Positions 1-9,327 of a stretch of 64,000 nt of DNA are shown here, in pieces. The stretch's first letter is position 1, and each line of letters starts with the position of its first letter. The notes beneath the pieces were generated by a model, which was not told the DNA's origin, searched no databases, and saw only the letters and a list, made by a program, of their open reading frames with translations. Both the position numbers and the translations under genes were made by a program. Source of the DNA: Phyllobacterium endophyticum. Lineage in GTDB: Bacteria; Pseudomonadota; Alphaproteobacteria; Rhizobiales; Rhizobiaceae. Location: NCBI RefSeq assembly GCF_003010935.1, contig NZ_PGGN01000006.1, forward strand, positions 124,001-188,000. The letters are read 5' to 3'.

Positions 1-171
1 AACTATGCCAAGTTCATAACTCCTGCGAATTTGGTCAAAGTACAAGCAGCTCACGTCGAGTACTTTTCCATTTTGGACTACGATATCAAGTCCGATCCCA
101 GTCTCGATCATGAGGTCGCAAGGACGGCATACCTCCAGATGCTTCCCAAGGATTTGGCCCTGACGAACTAA
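1..171 (+). CDS. C-terminal 56 residues of an unidentified protein (5' truncated)
   Basis: Frame 1 is open from the first base to a TAA at 169-171 and ends in the residues ALTN. The composition is that of a soluble, mildly acidic protein tail with no membrane segment. The start lies outside the window, so family and function cannot be given. The gene lies next to glycan-related genes on its right and may belong with them, but that is only position. Confidence 0.55.
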   Translation, partial: NYAKFITPANLVKVQAAHVEYFSILDYDIKSDPSLDHEVARTAYLQMLPKDLALTN

Positions 172-299
172 GCAACGGCTTAGTTACCGCCGTGCCTGCT
201 TATTACCAACGCGAGGACCTCTCCACGTCTGGCTCATCAACGTATATGCCAATTCCTTGGCTGCTGGCCCGCGTTTACCCGAAGCCGCAAGCGGTACGA

Positions 300-1313
300 T
301 CACTGTCTTGCGATAGATCTTTTAGTGGGACCGCGCACCGGCGCAGGATCGCCAACGGCTTCGTCGTCGAATGTGGTTTGCCCTATAACGAATTGCGGGG
401 TGTTGTTCAGCCTCAGGTAGATTCGGCCGATATATTCTCCGATAACGCCCATGCAGAATGTCTGGACGCCGCCGATGAACAGGACCGTAGCAATGACGGA
501 GGTCCAGCCCGGTTGCACATTGGGATTCAGCAACCACTCGATTATAACATATAGGAAGAACACAAAACTTGCGGCAGCGAGGCAGAAGCCGGCGATGGTG
601 GCCAGGCGAAGCGGATAAATGGATGAGCCAGTGGCCATTTTCAGCCAGAGTGATAGCGACTTCCTGAGATTGTAATTGCCCTCGCCGGAAAAGCGTTCCT
701 GATGATCGATATCGATTGCGGTAACAGAGTTCGTGGCTCCGACAATAAGCCCGTCAATGTAGGTATAGGGGCCATCGTACCGTAATATGGTCGTGGCAAT
801 TTCCCTCTTCATCGCCTTGAACGATGAGAGGTAAAGGTTCGCAGGCTTCTTCAACATCAGCGTGGCGACCCAATTGTTGAACCGGCTGCCCCATCGCTTC
901 CATGCTACGTGTTTCCGTTCGCGATACCTTGTGTAACAGACATCAAAGCCATCCTCGATTTGCTGCGCCAGTCGCAGGATCGCGGCGGGAGGATGCTGCA
1001 AATCATCATCCATGATTATAATGATTTTGCCGCGGGCAATGCTTAATCCGGCCATCGTCGCATTATGCTGACCAACGTTTTTCCGCAAGGATATTCCCCG
1101 GACAAACGAGTGCTGCTGAGACAACTCTTTGATCACTTTCCAGCTTTGATCCGGGCTGCAGTCATTGGCCAGTACCACTTCGAATCTGTTGTGGTATGAG
1201 CTGTTATCGAGAACTTGCCTGAGTTGCGCTATCAACTCGGGCAGAACGGCCATGCTCCGGTAAACCGGAATGACGATTGACAGATCGATCTGGTCTCGTT
1301 GTGTTCTTGGCAT
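300..1313 (-). CDS. GtrB/ArnC-like family 2 glycosyltransferase, membrane-anchored
   Basis: The protein has an N-terminal GT-A domain with the family opening LSIVIPVYR and the metal/nucleotide motif IMDDDLQHPP. About 70 residues near the C-terminus form two transmembrane helices. This is the architecture of polyprenyl-phosphate glycosyltransferases (GtrB, ArnC), which load a sugar onto undecaprenyl phosphate on the cytoplasmic face. I chose the ATG at 1313, giving 337 aa, because the conserved domain starts about 10 residues later; the frame also stays open up to an ATG at 1439. A GtrA-like protein lies 1 kb away on the other strand, which fits a glycan-modification module. The sugar is unknown. 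Confidence 0.85.
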   Translation of the reverse strand: MPRTQRDQIDLSIVIPVYRSMAVLPELIAQLRQVLDNSSYHNRFEVVLANDCSPDQSWKVIKELSQQHSFVRGISLRKNVGQHNATMAGLSIARGKIIIIMDDDLQHPPAAILRLAQQIEDGFDVCYTRYRERKHVAWKRWGSRFNNWVATLMLKKPANLYLSSFKAMKREIATTILRYDGPYTYIDGLIVGATNSVTAIDIDHQERFSGEGNYNLRKSLSLWLKMATGSSIYPLRLATIAGFCLAAASFVFFLYVIIEWLLNPNVQPGWTSVIATVLFIGGVQTFCMGVIGEYIGRIYLRLNNTPQFVIGQTTFDDEAVGDPAPVRGPTKRSIARQ

Positions 1314-1658
1314 GTCAGAACTCGATATTCGAAGGCGATTGGTGCCGGAATGGTCGTAATGTCTTGTCAACGGTGATGGACATTTTCCTCCGCCAAGACG
1401 TATGGGTACAGTAAAAGCACTAATGAATGATTCTCGCAAATTGCTGCTGGAGTCACGTCGCGATCGGCTGCTCTATATTTCGCCAAAGAGTTTTGCTCGC
1501 ATATCCATCTTCTCCGACGGTGTAAACATCCATAGCATTTCGGCAGCTCCAAGTACCATTCTTTCGATAAGTGGACGCATAGGCCCGCGGAGCGTGAAGC
1601 GTTGCAGTGTGAAAGCCCCGGTGATACCTAGAGCCCAATTATCCCTCTTGGAAAGAGC
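1314..1658. other. 345-bp gap with a possible gene remnant on the minus strand
   Basis: No intact gene is seen between the two divergent genes. On the minus strand, about 1473-1655, a reading frame ends in about 55 residues with protein-like composition (for example FTLQRFTLRGPMRPLIERM and MRAKLFGEI before the stop). Upstream that frame runs into the methyltransferase antisense, so it would be a truncated tail. I do not recognise the family. The promoters of both flanking genes should also lie here. Confidence 0.3.
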
Positions 1659-2372
1659 ATGACCGAAAACAACGGCCCACACAGCAACGAGTTTGACGCC
1701 TATCGAACGACCTATGCGGAGGCCGTGAACGACTCCATATCCTTCTCTGGCCTCAATGTGGACTTTTTCACACGCGCAAAGGCAGTCCGTCTCGTCGATA
1801 TCCTGGCGGCCCAAATTGGCGATCCATCCAATTTGTCGATTCTCGACGTGGGATGTGGGGTCGGAACATACCATCCACTGCTTCGCGGCAAAGTAGGAAG
1901 AATATCCGGCATCGATCCTTCTGACGAATGCATTCAGGAAGCAAAAAAGAACAATCCGGATGTGAACTATCAAACCTATGACGGCCAGAGGCTGCCATAC
2001 GACAATGACACTTTTGATGCGACTTATGCAATTTGTGTGATGCACCACGTTCCGCAAGCTGACTGGTCAAGGTTTGCGGCGGAGATGGCGCGCGTAACCA
2101 AGCCAGGGGGCTTGGTTATCTTGTTCGAACACAATCCCTACAACCCCTTGACCCGCCGTGCAGTGTCGACATGTCCTTTTGACGCCGATGCGGTTCTCCT
2201 TTCGAAGCGAACCGCATCCGGGTATCTTCAGCAAGCCGGATTAAAAGACGTACAGGGCGAATATATCCTGACGATACCTGCGATAAAAGGGGTTCTGCGA
2301 AAGATCGATGGCGCGTTGGGCAAGCTTCGGGTTGGGGCGCAATATTACGTTTTCGGCCGTGCACGTGACTGA
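1659..2372 (+). CDS. class I SAM-dependent methyltransferase
   Basis: A 237-residue protein with the Rossmann methyltransferase signature: motif I ILDVGCGVGTY at about residues 61-71, an acidic strand end GIDPSDECI, and motif IV/V region DATYAICVMHHV followed by RVTKPGGLVILFEHN. This is a Methyltransf_11/UbiE-like fold with no membrane segment. It starts with ATG at 1659 and overlaps the GtrA-like gene downstream, so the two are probably co-transcribed. Beside GtrA/GtrB-type proteins it may methylate a sugar or lipid intermediate, but the substrate cannot be read from the sequence. Confidence 0.82.
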   Translation: MTENNGPHSNEFDAYRTTYAEAVNDSISFSGLNVDFFTRAKAVRLVDILAAQIGDPSNLSILDVGCGVGTYHPLLRGKVGRISGIDPSDECIQEAKKNNPDVNYQTYDGQRLPYDNDTFDATYAICVMHHVPQADWSRFAAEMARVTKPGGLVILFEHNPYNPLTRRAVSTCPFDADAVLLSKRTASGYLQQAGLKDVQGEYILTIPAIKGVLRKIDGALGKLRVGAQYYVFGRARD

Positions 2373-2766
2373 ACTTTCTTCCCGGCACCCCTCGAAGAAC
2401 ATCAGGCAGATGTTAACTTTCGGCCTGATCGGCCTGGCCAATACCGCTGCATTTTTTCTGATTGCCAACGGTCTCAATTTGTTCTTGGACGAGTCTGTCT
2501 CGGCCTATCTGGCATATGCGCTTCTGGTTCCGGTTTCCTTTTTCGGACATCGCCGGTTGACGTTCAAGTCTGACGCCGCAATTGCCCGGGAATGGCTCAA
2601 GTTCTGCATCGTGCAGGCCCTGAACCTGAGCTTGATCTGGAGCGTGACGACCGTTTCGGGTATATACCCGATACTATCGGGGTGGCCGGCATTCGGAATC
2701 ATAAGTCTCCTCATCCCCATCCTGAACTTTGTCATTTTTCAAATATGGGTATTCGCAAGAGGATAG
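2365..2766 (+). CDS. GtrA-family membrane protein (putative lipid-linked sugar flippase)
   Basis: A small protein of four hydrophobic helices with the GtrA pattern: FGLIGLANTAAFF near the start, a polar FGHRRLTF loop after helix 2, and a C-terminal NFVIFQIWVF helix. GtrA proteins are thought to move undecaprenyl-linked sugars across the inner membrane for GtrB/GtrC systems. I chose the GTG at 2365, which overlaps the methyltransferase stop and gives 133 aa; an ATG at 2410 is also possible, and one at 2308 lies deep inside the preceding gene. Its partner is probably the GtrB-like gene at 300-1313. No dedicated GtrC transferase is visible. Confidence 0.8.
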   Translation: MTELSSRHPSKNIRQMLTFGLIGLANTAAFFLIANGLNLFLDESVSAYLAYALLVPVSFFGHRRLTFKSDAAIAREWLKFCIVQALNLSLIWSVTTVSGIYPILSGWPAFGIISLLIPILNFVIFQIWVFARG

Positions 2767-2807
2767 AAAAAGCTGTCGCAATTGGCGGGACAGAGCCGAG
2801 CGGCAGC

Positions 2808-3605
2808 TCAAGCCATGACTCTCAGGGTGCTCCTCACCTTCTTGTTAAGTTCGGCTTTGGCCGATTGGTAGTCTGAGTCAGACGTCCAGTAGCGTAGCGT
2901 TATAGACGCGGTATTGTCGCCTAGTTCTGCCACGAAAGCCGAAGGAGGAGGATCCTTCCTGACGCGCCTGTCGCTCTCGGCCAGCTTGAGCAAGGACTTT
3001 TGAACCTGATCGAGATCGTGCTCGTTAGTTGCCGAAATGGTGATGTCGTTGCGTCGAACACCGTTGCGGGTGAAGTTCTTGACCGGCAGCGTCCAAAGCG
3101 TTGAATTAGGTGCGAGAATATAGATCCCATCGACAGCCCGTAAGCGCGTAGCAAAGAGCCCTATCTCCTCGACTGTTCCGCTAATGCTCCCGACCTCGAC
3201 ATACTCTCCTATTCGGAGCGGGCGTAGGGCCAAGAGCATTATCCCTGCTGCGATATTCTGTAACGTTCCCTGCAGGGCAAGTCCTATGGCAAGTCCGACA
3301 GCGCCGATGGCAGCAATGACCGAGGCTGTTTGGATGCCGAATTGGCCAAGTACCATGACCACGACGAGGCCCAGAACGACGTAGCGTGCGATTTTCGAGA
3401 AAAATCGTCGCAACGTAAGATCGAAGCCTCCTACTTGCCCAAGACCGGCATAGACCCAACGTTCTATGAACCCAGCAACAACGAATCCGATGACCAAGAG
3501 AAGAACAGCACCGATGACCGAAAATGAATAGGTGACTACGAGAGCGCTGGCTTGGCGGATGCCCGTTTGGATTGCCGAAAACGCATTCTGGGGATCGAGT
3601 TCCAT
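2808..3605 (-). CDS. MscS-type mechanosensitive ion channel
   Basis: A 265-residue protein with an N-terminal hydrophobic region and the MscS pore helix pattern of small-residue repeats (VIAAIGAVGLAIGLALQGTLQNIAAG), then the conserved LRPLRIGEYVEV and the beta domain with PNSTLW. MscS channels open under membrane tension and release solutes during hypo-osmotic shock. The ATG at 3605 has AAGGAG eight bases upstream; the frame is open to 3779 but that extension has no family likeness. It is convergent with the GtrA gene and has no operon partner. Confidence 0.92.
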   Translation of the reverse strand: MELDPQNAFSAIQTGIRQASALVVTYSFSVIGAVLLLVIGFVVAGFIERWVYAGLGQVGGFDLTLRRFFSKIARYVVLGLVVVMVLGQFGIQTASVIAAIGAVGLAIGLALQGTLQNIAAGIMLLALRPLRIGEYVEVGSISGTVEEIGLFATRLRAVDGIYILAPNSTLWTLPVKNFTRNGVRRNDITISATNEHDLDQVQKSLLKLAESDRRVRKDPPPSAFVAELGDNTASITLRYWTSDSDYQSAKAELNKKVRSTLRVMA

Positions 3606-3666
3606 GAGGGTCTCCTTACGGTGATATGGTTGTGCCCCCCAAGCCTGAACCAGGCTGCACTTGAGA

Positions 3667-4881
3667 TCAAACTGGCTTGCGAGCCGCGTAGATAGTGACT
3701 GGAAGAGCGGATCGCCAGGTATCGAAGCCGCCCAGCGGTTGAGCTTGAGAAACAAGGAGCTTGGTGAGTTCACCGCCATAGGAGGCGCGCCAGGTCACAA
3801 GTGCCATTTCGCTCTGAATAGTCACGGCGTTGGCTACAAGCCGCCCGCCGGGCTTGAGGCTCTCCCAACAGGCGTCCATCACGCCCGCATCGGTGACGCC
3901 GCCGCCAACGAAGACAGCGTCAGGTTCTGCAAGTCCTTGCAAAGCCGCCGGCGCTTCACCCCGCACAAGCTGCAGGTCAGGCACGCCAAGCACCAGGCTA
4001 TTGCGCAGGATCAACTCCTGGCGCCTCTCACTGGCTTCAATCGCCAGGGTGCGACACGAATTATGTGCACGCATCCACTCGATGCCGATGGAACCGCAGC
4101 CCGCTCCGACATCCCACAGAAGCTCCCCCGGCAATGGCGCAAGATGCGCTAGCGTGACGGCTCGCACGTGCCGCTTGGTCAGTTGTCCATCATGTTCGAA
4201 CGCATCGTCCGTCAAACCGGCAAGTGTGGAATGAACTTGGGCTGGCGGGTTTGCTTTATTGCAATCGACGGCAAGTACATTGAGATCGGCACAGCGGGGA
4301 TGATCCCAGCAATCAGCAGTGCCGGCGGTTCGCCGCTCCAGGGCGCCACCCAAATGCTCCAGCACGGTCAGTTGCGCCCGGTCGTACCCCGACTCCCTCA
4401 GCATGCGCGCAACCTGGGCCGGCGTGTCACCGTCATTGCTGAGAATCAGCAACTTCGCCGCCGGAGAAAACGCCTTGAACAGAGTCTGGACTGGCCTGCC
4501 GTGAACACTCAGCAATTGCGTTTCCTGCATCGGCCAGCCGAGCGCGGCTGCAGCCAGGGAGAACGAAGACGGCGCCGGGATTATGCGCATTTCGTCAAGC
4601 GCGATATACCGCGTCAGTGTCGCTCCCACGCCGAAATGCATCGGGTCCCCGCTTGCCAGCGCAGCAACGGGCTGCCCCCGCAAGGCAAGAAGCTGCTCGT
4701 AAGTATCGGAGAATGGAACCGGCCACGCTGCTCGTTTCGCCGTCAGTCCTGCCGGCAGCATTTCCAGATGGCGTTTGCCTCCGAAAACTGTCCCTGCACA
4801 AGCCAAAGCGTCACGGGCATTCTGGCCCAGACCGCTATAGCCATCCTCACCAATCCCGATAATCGTCAGCCATCGTGTCAT
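3667..4881 (-). CDS. cobL: precorrin-6Y C5,15-methyltransferase (decarboxylating)
   Basis: A fused enzyme of about 404 residues. The N-terminal CbiE-like half (LTIIGIGEDGYSGL, then VAALASGDPMHFGVG) methylates C5. The C-terminal CbiT-like half (ELLWDVGAGCGSIGIEW) methylates C15 and decarboxylates the acetate chain at C12. The two-domain length matches CobL of the aerobic B12 pathway. I chose the ATG at 4881, which places the CbiE motif at residue 4; the frame extends to 5001 but overlaps the cobG start. It is divergent from cobG across about 118 bp, which should hold both promoters. Confidence 0.95.
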   Translation of the reverse strand: MTRWLTIIGIGEDGYSGLGQNARDALACAGTVFGGKRHLEMLPAGLTAKRAAWPVPFSDTYEQLLALRGQPVAALASGDPMHFGVGATLTRYIALDEMRIIPAPSSFSLAAAALGWPMQETQLLSVHGRPVQTLFKAFSPAAKLLILSNDGDTPAQVARMLRESGYDRAQLTVLEHLGGALERRTAGTADCWDHPRCADLNVLAVDCNKANPPAQVHSTLAGLTDDAFEHDGQLTKRHVRAVTLAHLAPLPGELLWDVGAGCGSIGIEWMRAHNSCRTLAIEASERRQELILRNSLVLGVPDLQLVRGEAPAALQGLAEPDAVFVGGGVTDAGVMDACWESLKPGGRLVANAVTIQSEMALVTWRASYGGELTKLLVSQAQPLGGFDTWRSALPVTIYAARKPV

Positions 4882-4999
4882 CGTACATTCCATTGCATCA
4901 CGACTCCATGCATGCCCGAAACCACTTGATGGGTCAACGAATCGAACGCTATGAGAAAGGTTGGCACGTCCCCGGGCATCCTGTAAAACCGGTAGTGTC

Positions 5000-6382
5000 A
5001 TGACTCATCCAGGTTCCAACATCGAACGATCAGCCGCCGAGGAGCGGCGCTCTGCCTGCCCGGGATTGTTCCGCATGCCGAAGGCTCGCGACGGCAATAT
5101 CTGCCGTTTGAAACTGACCTTTGGCGATTTGACCGCAGCGCAGGCCATGCTCGTCGCTGATGCAGCACAGCGCTTCGGCAGTGGAACGATCGAAATCACC
5201 AATCGAGCCAATCTGCAAATTCGCGGGGTACGTCCCGAAATGGAAGCGCCCCTGACGGCGGCTTTGCTAGACGCGGGGCTCGGACCGTTGAGCGCCAGGG
5301 GCGACGACGTGCGCAATGTCATGATCAGCCCGTTTGCGGGCTTTGAACCGACCGGACACGATGTGCGGCCCCTCGCCTCGCGCGTGCTCACCGTCCTGCA
5401 ATCCGACCCTTCATACCAGACGCTTTCGCCTAAATTCTCCATCCTCATTGACGGAGGGGAAAGCGTTGCGATGGTTGACCATCCTCATGATCTTTGGCTC
5501 AGTGCTGTCGATCCGAAGGACATTACGCCTTGCTATGCGTTCGGTGTTGCAGGCGTGCCGCCTACAAGGGTAGACGCTCAGCCGGCCTTGGGTACTGTTA
5601 CAACCAACCAAGCTTTCGATCTCATCACCGCAATCCTCGATATCTTCAGCGACTGGCGACGGGCTCACCCGGAAGCATCGCGCCTGCGTCACATGATCAG
5701 CGAGATGGGGATCGAATATCTCGTAGAGCAGCTCGAACTGCGACCGGGATCTCCGCTGCCCAGGAAAGAGATTGGACAATGGCGCAGGATGTACAGCCGC
5801 CCGAATGGCCATCTGGGTCCGTTATTGGACGAGCACGGTACCAACTGCGCGGTAGGAGCCATGCCTGCACTCGGTTGTCTCGACCCCGACGTGTTGCGAT
5901 CGCTTGCGGAACTTGCCGATAGGCTTGGGAATGGCAAACTGCGCATGACACCATGGCAAAGCGTCCTCTTGCCCCAGGTCTCACCAAGCGATGCCCATGC
6001 TGCGCTCCAAGCCCTCAAAGCGCTCAAACTCAGCAGTAAAGCTGATGAGCCGCTTGCGACGATGATCAGTTGTTCAGGTATGGCGGGGTGCAACTCAGCT
6101 TTGGCAGCCACTCGGGCAGATGGACTGAAATTGGCGTCCCTCTTGCGGGGAAAACCGGCAGTTCCCCAAATTCACTTGACCGGGTGCAACAAGTCCTGTG
6201 CTTCGCCCGCGGCAAAACCCGTCACGCTCGTCGCAACTGCGCCCGGTCATTATGATATTTTTCTGTACGCGACCAATGGACCGTCGCGTTTTGGCAAGCT
6301 ATTGGCTGCCGGTGTCACTATCGACGAAGCTGCCGAACTGATCGGTAAGGATTTCGGCTCTGGGGGGCCACTGCATGCTTGA
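5000..6382 (+). CDS. cobG: precorrin-3B synthase (oxygen-dependent ring contraction)
   Basis: A nitrite/sulfite-reductase-like protein of 460 residues. It has the ferredoxin-like half-domain (ACPGLFRMPKARDGNICRL, EITNRANLQIRG) and C-terminal cysteines (SCSGMAGCNS, then TGCNKSCASP) that should bind a 4Fe-4S cluster. CobG uses O2 and precorrin-3A to make precorrin-3B, which marks this as the aerobic cobalamin route. The ATG at 5000 opens the forward cob operon. Its end overlaps cobH by 8 bp. Confidence 0.95.
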   Translation: MTHPGSNIERSAAEERRSACPGLFRMPKARDGNICRLKLTFGDLTAAQAMLVADAAQRFGSGTIEITNRANLQIRGVRPEMEAPLTAALLDAGLGPLSARGDDVRNVMISPFAGFEPTGHDVRPLASRVLTVLQSDPSYQTLSPKFSILIDGGESVAMVDHPHDLWLSAVDPKDITPCYAFGVAGVPPTRVDAQPALGTVTTNQAFDLITAILDIFSDWRRAHPEASRLRHMISEMGIEYLVEQLELRPGSPLPRKEIGQWRRMYSRPNGHLGPLLDEHGTNCAVGAMPALGCLDPDVLRSLAELADRLGNGKLRMTPWQSVLLPQVSPSDAHAALQALKALKLSSKADEPLATMISCSGMAGCNSALAATRADGLKLASLLRGKPAVPQIHLTGCNKSCASPAAKPVTLVATAPGHYDIFLYATNGPSRFGKLLAAGVTIDEAAELIGKDFGSGGPLHA

Positions 6383-7001
6383 ATATATTCGCGACGGTCA
6401 GGCGATCTATGATCGCTCCTTCGCCATCATTCGTTCTGAAGCCGATTTGAAGAATATCCCGGCCGACCTTGAAAAGCTGGCGGTTCGCGTGGCGCATGCT
6501 TGCGGTATGGTTGATGTGATACAGGATCTGGCGTTTTCCGAGGGTGCGGCAACGGCTGGCCGCAACGCACTGCGCAATGGTGCACCAATCTTGTGCGACG
6601 CGCGAATGGTCGCGGAAGGCGTCACAAGAACACGTCTCCCTGCTGACAACCAGGTAATTTGCACACTACCCGATCCCTCTGTCGCCAAGTTGGCGCTGGA
6701 CATGGGCAATACCCGTTCTGCCGCAGCCCTTGAATTATGGCGTCCGCACCTGGAGGGCGCAGTTGTTGCTTTCGGCAATGCCCCCACCGCTCTTTTTCGA
6801 CTGCTGGAAATGATCGGCGAAGGAGCACCCAAACCGGCACTTGTTCTCGGCTTCCCTGTCGGTTTCGTCGGTGCGATGGAGTCGAAAATCGCCCTCGCTG
6901 AAAATATTCACGGCATCCCCTATATTGTAGTCCACGGTCGCCGAGGCGGCAGTGCAATGGCCGCAGCAGCCATCAACGCCCTCGCTTCGGAGAAGGAATG
7001 A
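6375..7001 (+). CDS. cobH: precorrin-8X methylmutase
   Basis: A 208-residue protein of standard CobH/CbiC length. CobH moves the C11 methyl group to C12, turning precorrin-8X into hydrogenobyrinic acid. The region [10 protein letters not shown] holds the histidine expected to be catalytic (His43 in the family). [12 protein letters not shown] and [13 protein letters not shown] are strongly conserved in the family. The start ATG lies inside the cobG end and the stop overlaps the cobI start, so translation is coupled. Confidence 0.96.
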   Translation: MLEYIRDGQAIYDRSFAIIRSEADLKNIPADLEKLAVRVAHACGMVDVIQDLAFSEGAATAGRNALRNGAPILCDARMVAEGVTRTRLPADNQVICTLPDPSVAKLALDMGNTRSAAALELWRPHLEGAVVAFGNAPTALFRLLEMIGEGAPKPALVLGFPVGFVGAMESKIALAENIHGIPYIVVHGRRGGSAMAAAAINALASEKE

Positions 7002-7741
7002 TGCCGCAGCCAGGTCGGCTTTACGGACTGGGCGTTGGACCCGGCGACCCTGAACTCATCACATTGAAAGCATTGCGTCTTCTTCAGGCTGCTCCGGTCG
7101 TCGCCTATCATGCAGCCAAGGGCAAAAAGGGCAACGCATTGACTATCGTCGAGCGCTATCTTGACGGAAACCAGCTTCTTGTTCCGCTGATATATCCGGT
7201 CACGACCGAAATTCTTCCCGCTCATATGGACTACGAGGCCATCGTCAGCGACTTCTACGGCGAGATAACGACGGTTTTGCGAGCTCATCTTGACGCGGGT
7301 CAGGACGTCGCCGTCATAGCGGAAGGCGATCCGTTCTTCTACGGTTCCTTCATGTACATACATGACAGACTGGCGGAGTACTACGAAACCGAGGTTGTAC
7401 CCGGTGTTTGTTCCATTCTGGGTGGCGCTGCCGTTCTTGGTGCGCCTTTGGTTTACCGTAACCAGACGCTTACGATCCTTTCGGGTGTACTTTCCGAAGA
7501 TGACCTGAAGGCGCGGCTCGCCAGCACCGAAGCTGCAGCAATCATGAAGCTAGGCAAGAATTTCGCAAAAGTGCGCGGCGTAATCGAAGAGCTTGGCCTG
7601 CTCGATCGGGCCCTTTATGTCGAACGGGCGACAATGGATGCACAGCGCATCATTTCACTATCGGAAGTCGATCCTGAATCTTCCCCCTATTTCTCGTTGA
7701 TCCTCGTTCCGGGTGAAAAATGGCAGGGTAGCGCCGAATGA
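6998..7741 (+). CDS. cobI: precorrin-2 C20-methyltransferase
   Basis: A tetrapyrrole methylase of 247 residues. The N-terminal [16 protein letters not shown] loop and [18 protein letters not shown] are the usual SAM-binding motifs of the CobI/CbiL family. It methylates C20 of precorrin-2 to give precorrin-3A, the CobG substrate. The start is ATG at 6998, overlapping the cobH stop and preceded by GAAGGA. Its stop forms an ATGA overlap with the next gene. Confidence 0.95.
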   Translation: MMPQPGRLYGLGVGPGDPELITLKALRLLQAAPVVAYHAAKGKKGNALTIVERYLDGNQLLVPLIYPVTTEILPAHMDYEAIVSDFYGEITTVLRAHLDAGQDVAVIAEGDPFFYGSFMYIHDRLAEYYETEVVPGVCSILGGAAVLGAPLVYRNQTLTILSGVLSEDDLKARLASTEAAAIMKLGKNFAKVRGVIEELGLLDRALYVERATMDAQRIISLSEVDPESSPYFSLILVPGEKWQGSAE

Positions 7742-9183
7742 CTAGCCCGACAGCCATATTGGTCCTCTCGGCATTGGGAATGGCAACCGCATCGCGGATC
7801 AAGGCTGGCATACCAGGTACCACAATTTATGGCTTGGAAGGTCGCGTCCGCGGTGCTGATGTCTCCTACACGAATTTCGGCGAGACTATCCGGCAGCACT
7901 ATCAGAACGGCCACAGAATTATTGCTCTTTGCGCTGCCGGTATAACGATCCGCTCCCTGGCTCCGATTCTGGGTGAAAAAGGAGGCGAACCCGCCGTTGT
8001 GGCAGTCGCAGACGATGGCAGTGCCGTCGTCCCGTTGCTGGGGGGTACATCGGGCGTGAACGTTCTTGCGCGTCAACTTGCGTCCATGCTTGAGGTTACT
8101 CCCGCAATCACGACATCCGGCGAACTTCGCTTTGGTACTTGTCTGCTCAACCCGCCTGCAGGCTTCGAATTGAAGAATCCCGAAGACGCCAAAACGTTCA
8201 TCGCCGATCTGCTGGCGGGGAAGACCGTTAGGATAGAAGGCGATGCACCTTGGCTTCGGGAGGCTCATCTGCCTTTGGATGATGCCGCGGAACTGCGTAT
8301 CCTGGTTACAACGTCAGATGTTGTACCCGCAAAGGGCGACCTGGTCTTCCAGCGCCGGCTCACTCGGAGCGAACCCACTTTCTCCGTAGCAACCTCACCC
8401 CTTGCGCACGAGAAGCGTGGACGGTTGGTGGTGGTTGGCCTTGGGCCGGGTAGCCCTGAGTTCATGGTTCCGGCAGTCAAACGGGAGCTTGAGGCCGCTG
8501 ACGATGTGCTTGGTTATGAAACCTACGTCCGCATGGCAGGATCTTTTCGTCCGGATCAGAAACTGCATATGACCGACAATCGCGAAGAAATGCAGCGCGC
8601 CCGACATGCTTTCGAACTCGCAGCAGCAGGCCGGTCCGTCGTGATGGTTTCGTCCGGTGACCCAGGTGTTTTCGCGATGGCTGCTGCAGTGGTCGAGGCG
8701 CTGCACGACTCAAACGACCCCTCTTGGCATGCGGTGGAGCTCGAGATTTTGCCGGGGGTTTCCGCCGCCTTCGCCGCAGCCAGCCTTAGTGGAGCCCCGC
8801 TCGGCCATGACTTCTGTGTTCTCTCGCTTTCCGACAATCTGAAGCCGTGGGATATTATCGAGAAGCGCATCTCCATGGCGGCACAAGCTGACCTTGCCAT
8901 GGCCTTCTACAATCCGATTTCGAAGCATCGCCCCTGGCAATTGCCACGCGCTATCGAAATTCTCCGCGAACATCGTAATGCCGATACTCCAATCGTCCTT
9001 GGCCGTGATATCGGTCGGCCCGCCCAGGCCTTGCGTGTCATCACACTCGCCGAGCTCGGTCCCGAACAGGTCGACATGCGAACTGTGATCATCGCCGGTT
9101 CTTCACTCACGCGCAGCTTCGAGCGAACCGGCGGCGGCAAATGGGTTTATACGCCGCGCTGGTATGGTACCAAGCCTGAATAG
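7738..9183 (+). CDS. cobJ: fusion of CbiG-like domains with precorrin-3B C17-methyltransferase
   Basis: Residues about 1-130 match the CbiG N-terminal domain ([37 protein letters not shown]), and 130-210 look like the CbiG middle domain. From about residue 225 to the end is a full tetrapyrrole methylase ([41 protein letters not shown]), the CobJ/CbiH enzyme that methylates C17 and contracts the ring. The CbiG C-terminal domain is absent. CbiG opens a lactone in the anaerobic pathway, so its role beside CobG is unclear. It is the last gene of the visible cob operon; cobK, cobM and cobF are not in the window. Confidence 0.92.
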   Translation: MTSPTAILVLSALGMATASRIKAGIPGTTIYGLEGRVRGADVSYTNFGETIRQHYQNGHRIIALCAAGITIRSLAPILGEKGGEPAVVAVADDGSAVVPLLGGTSGVNVLARQLASMLEVTPAITTSGELRFGTCLLNPPAGFELKNPEDAKTFIADLLAGKTVRIEGDAPWLREAHLPLDDAAELRILVTTSDVVPAKGDLVFQRRLTRSEPTFSVATSPLAHEKRGRLVVVGLGPGSPEFMVPAVKRELEAADDVLGYETYVRMAGSFRPDQKLHMTDNREEMQRARHAFELAAAGRSVVMVSSGDPGVFAMAAAVVEALHDSNDPSWHAVELEILPGVSAAFAAASLSGAPLGHDFCVLSLSDNLKPWDIIEKRISMAAQADLAMAFYNPISKHRPWQLPRAIEILREHRNADTPIVLGRDIGRPAQALRVITLAELGPEQVDMRTVIIAGSSLTRSFERTGGGKWVYTPRWYGTKPE

Positions 9184-9327
9184 TTAGATGGTCCCATGAA
9201 GAAAGATCATTTGCCTGCGCCGGCCCCATGCCGGAAAAAGGATTGAGCGCTTCGCATTTGTATCGACGCCCTTCCACGCTGCTCAGTATGATCCCTCAAA
9301 ATCAGTTCGCCTGCACCCGGAGTCATC

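Noticed and set aside
4882-4999. cobalamin riboswitch between cobL and cobG
   Set aside because: The gap is only 118 bp and I found no B12 box or the usual conserved core on either strand.
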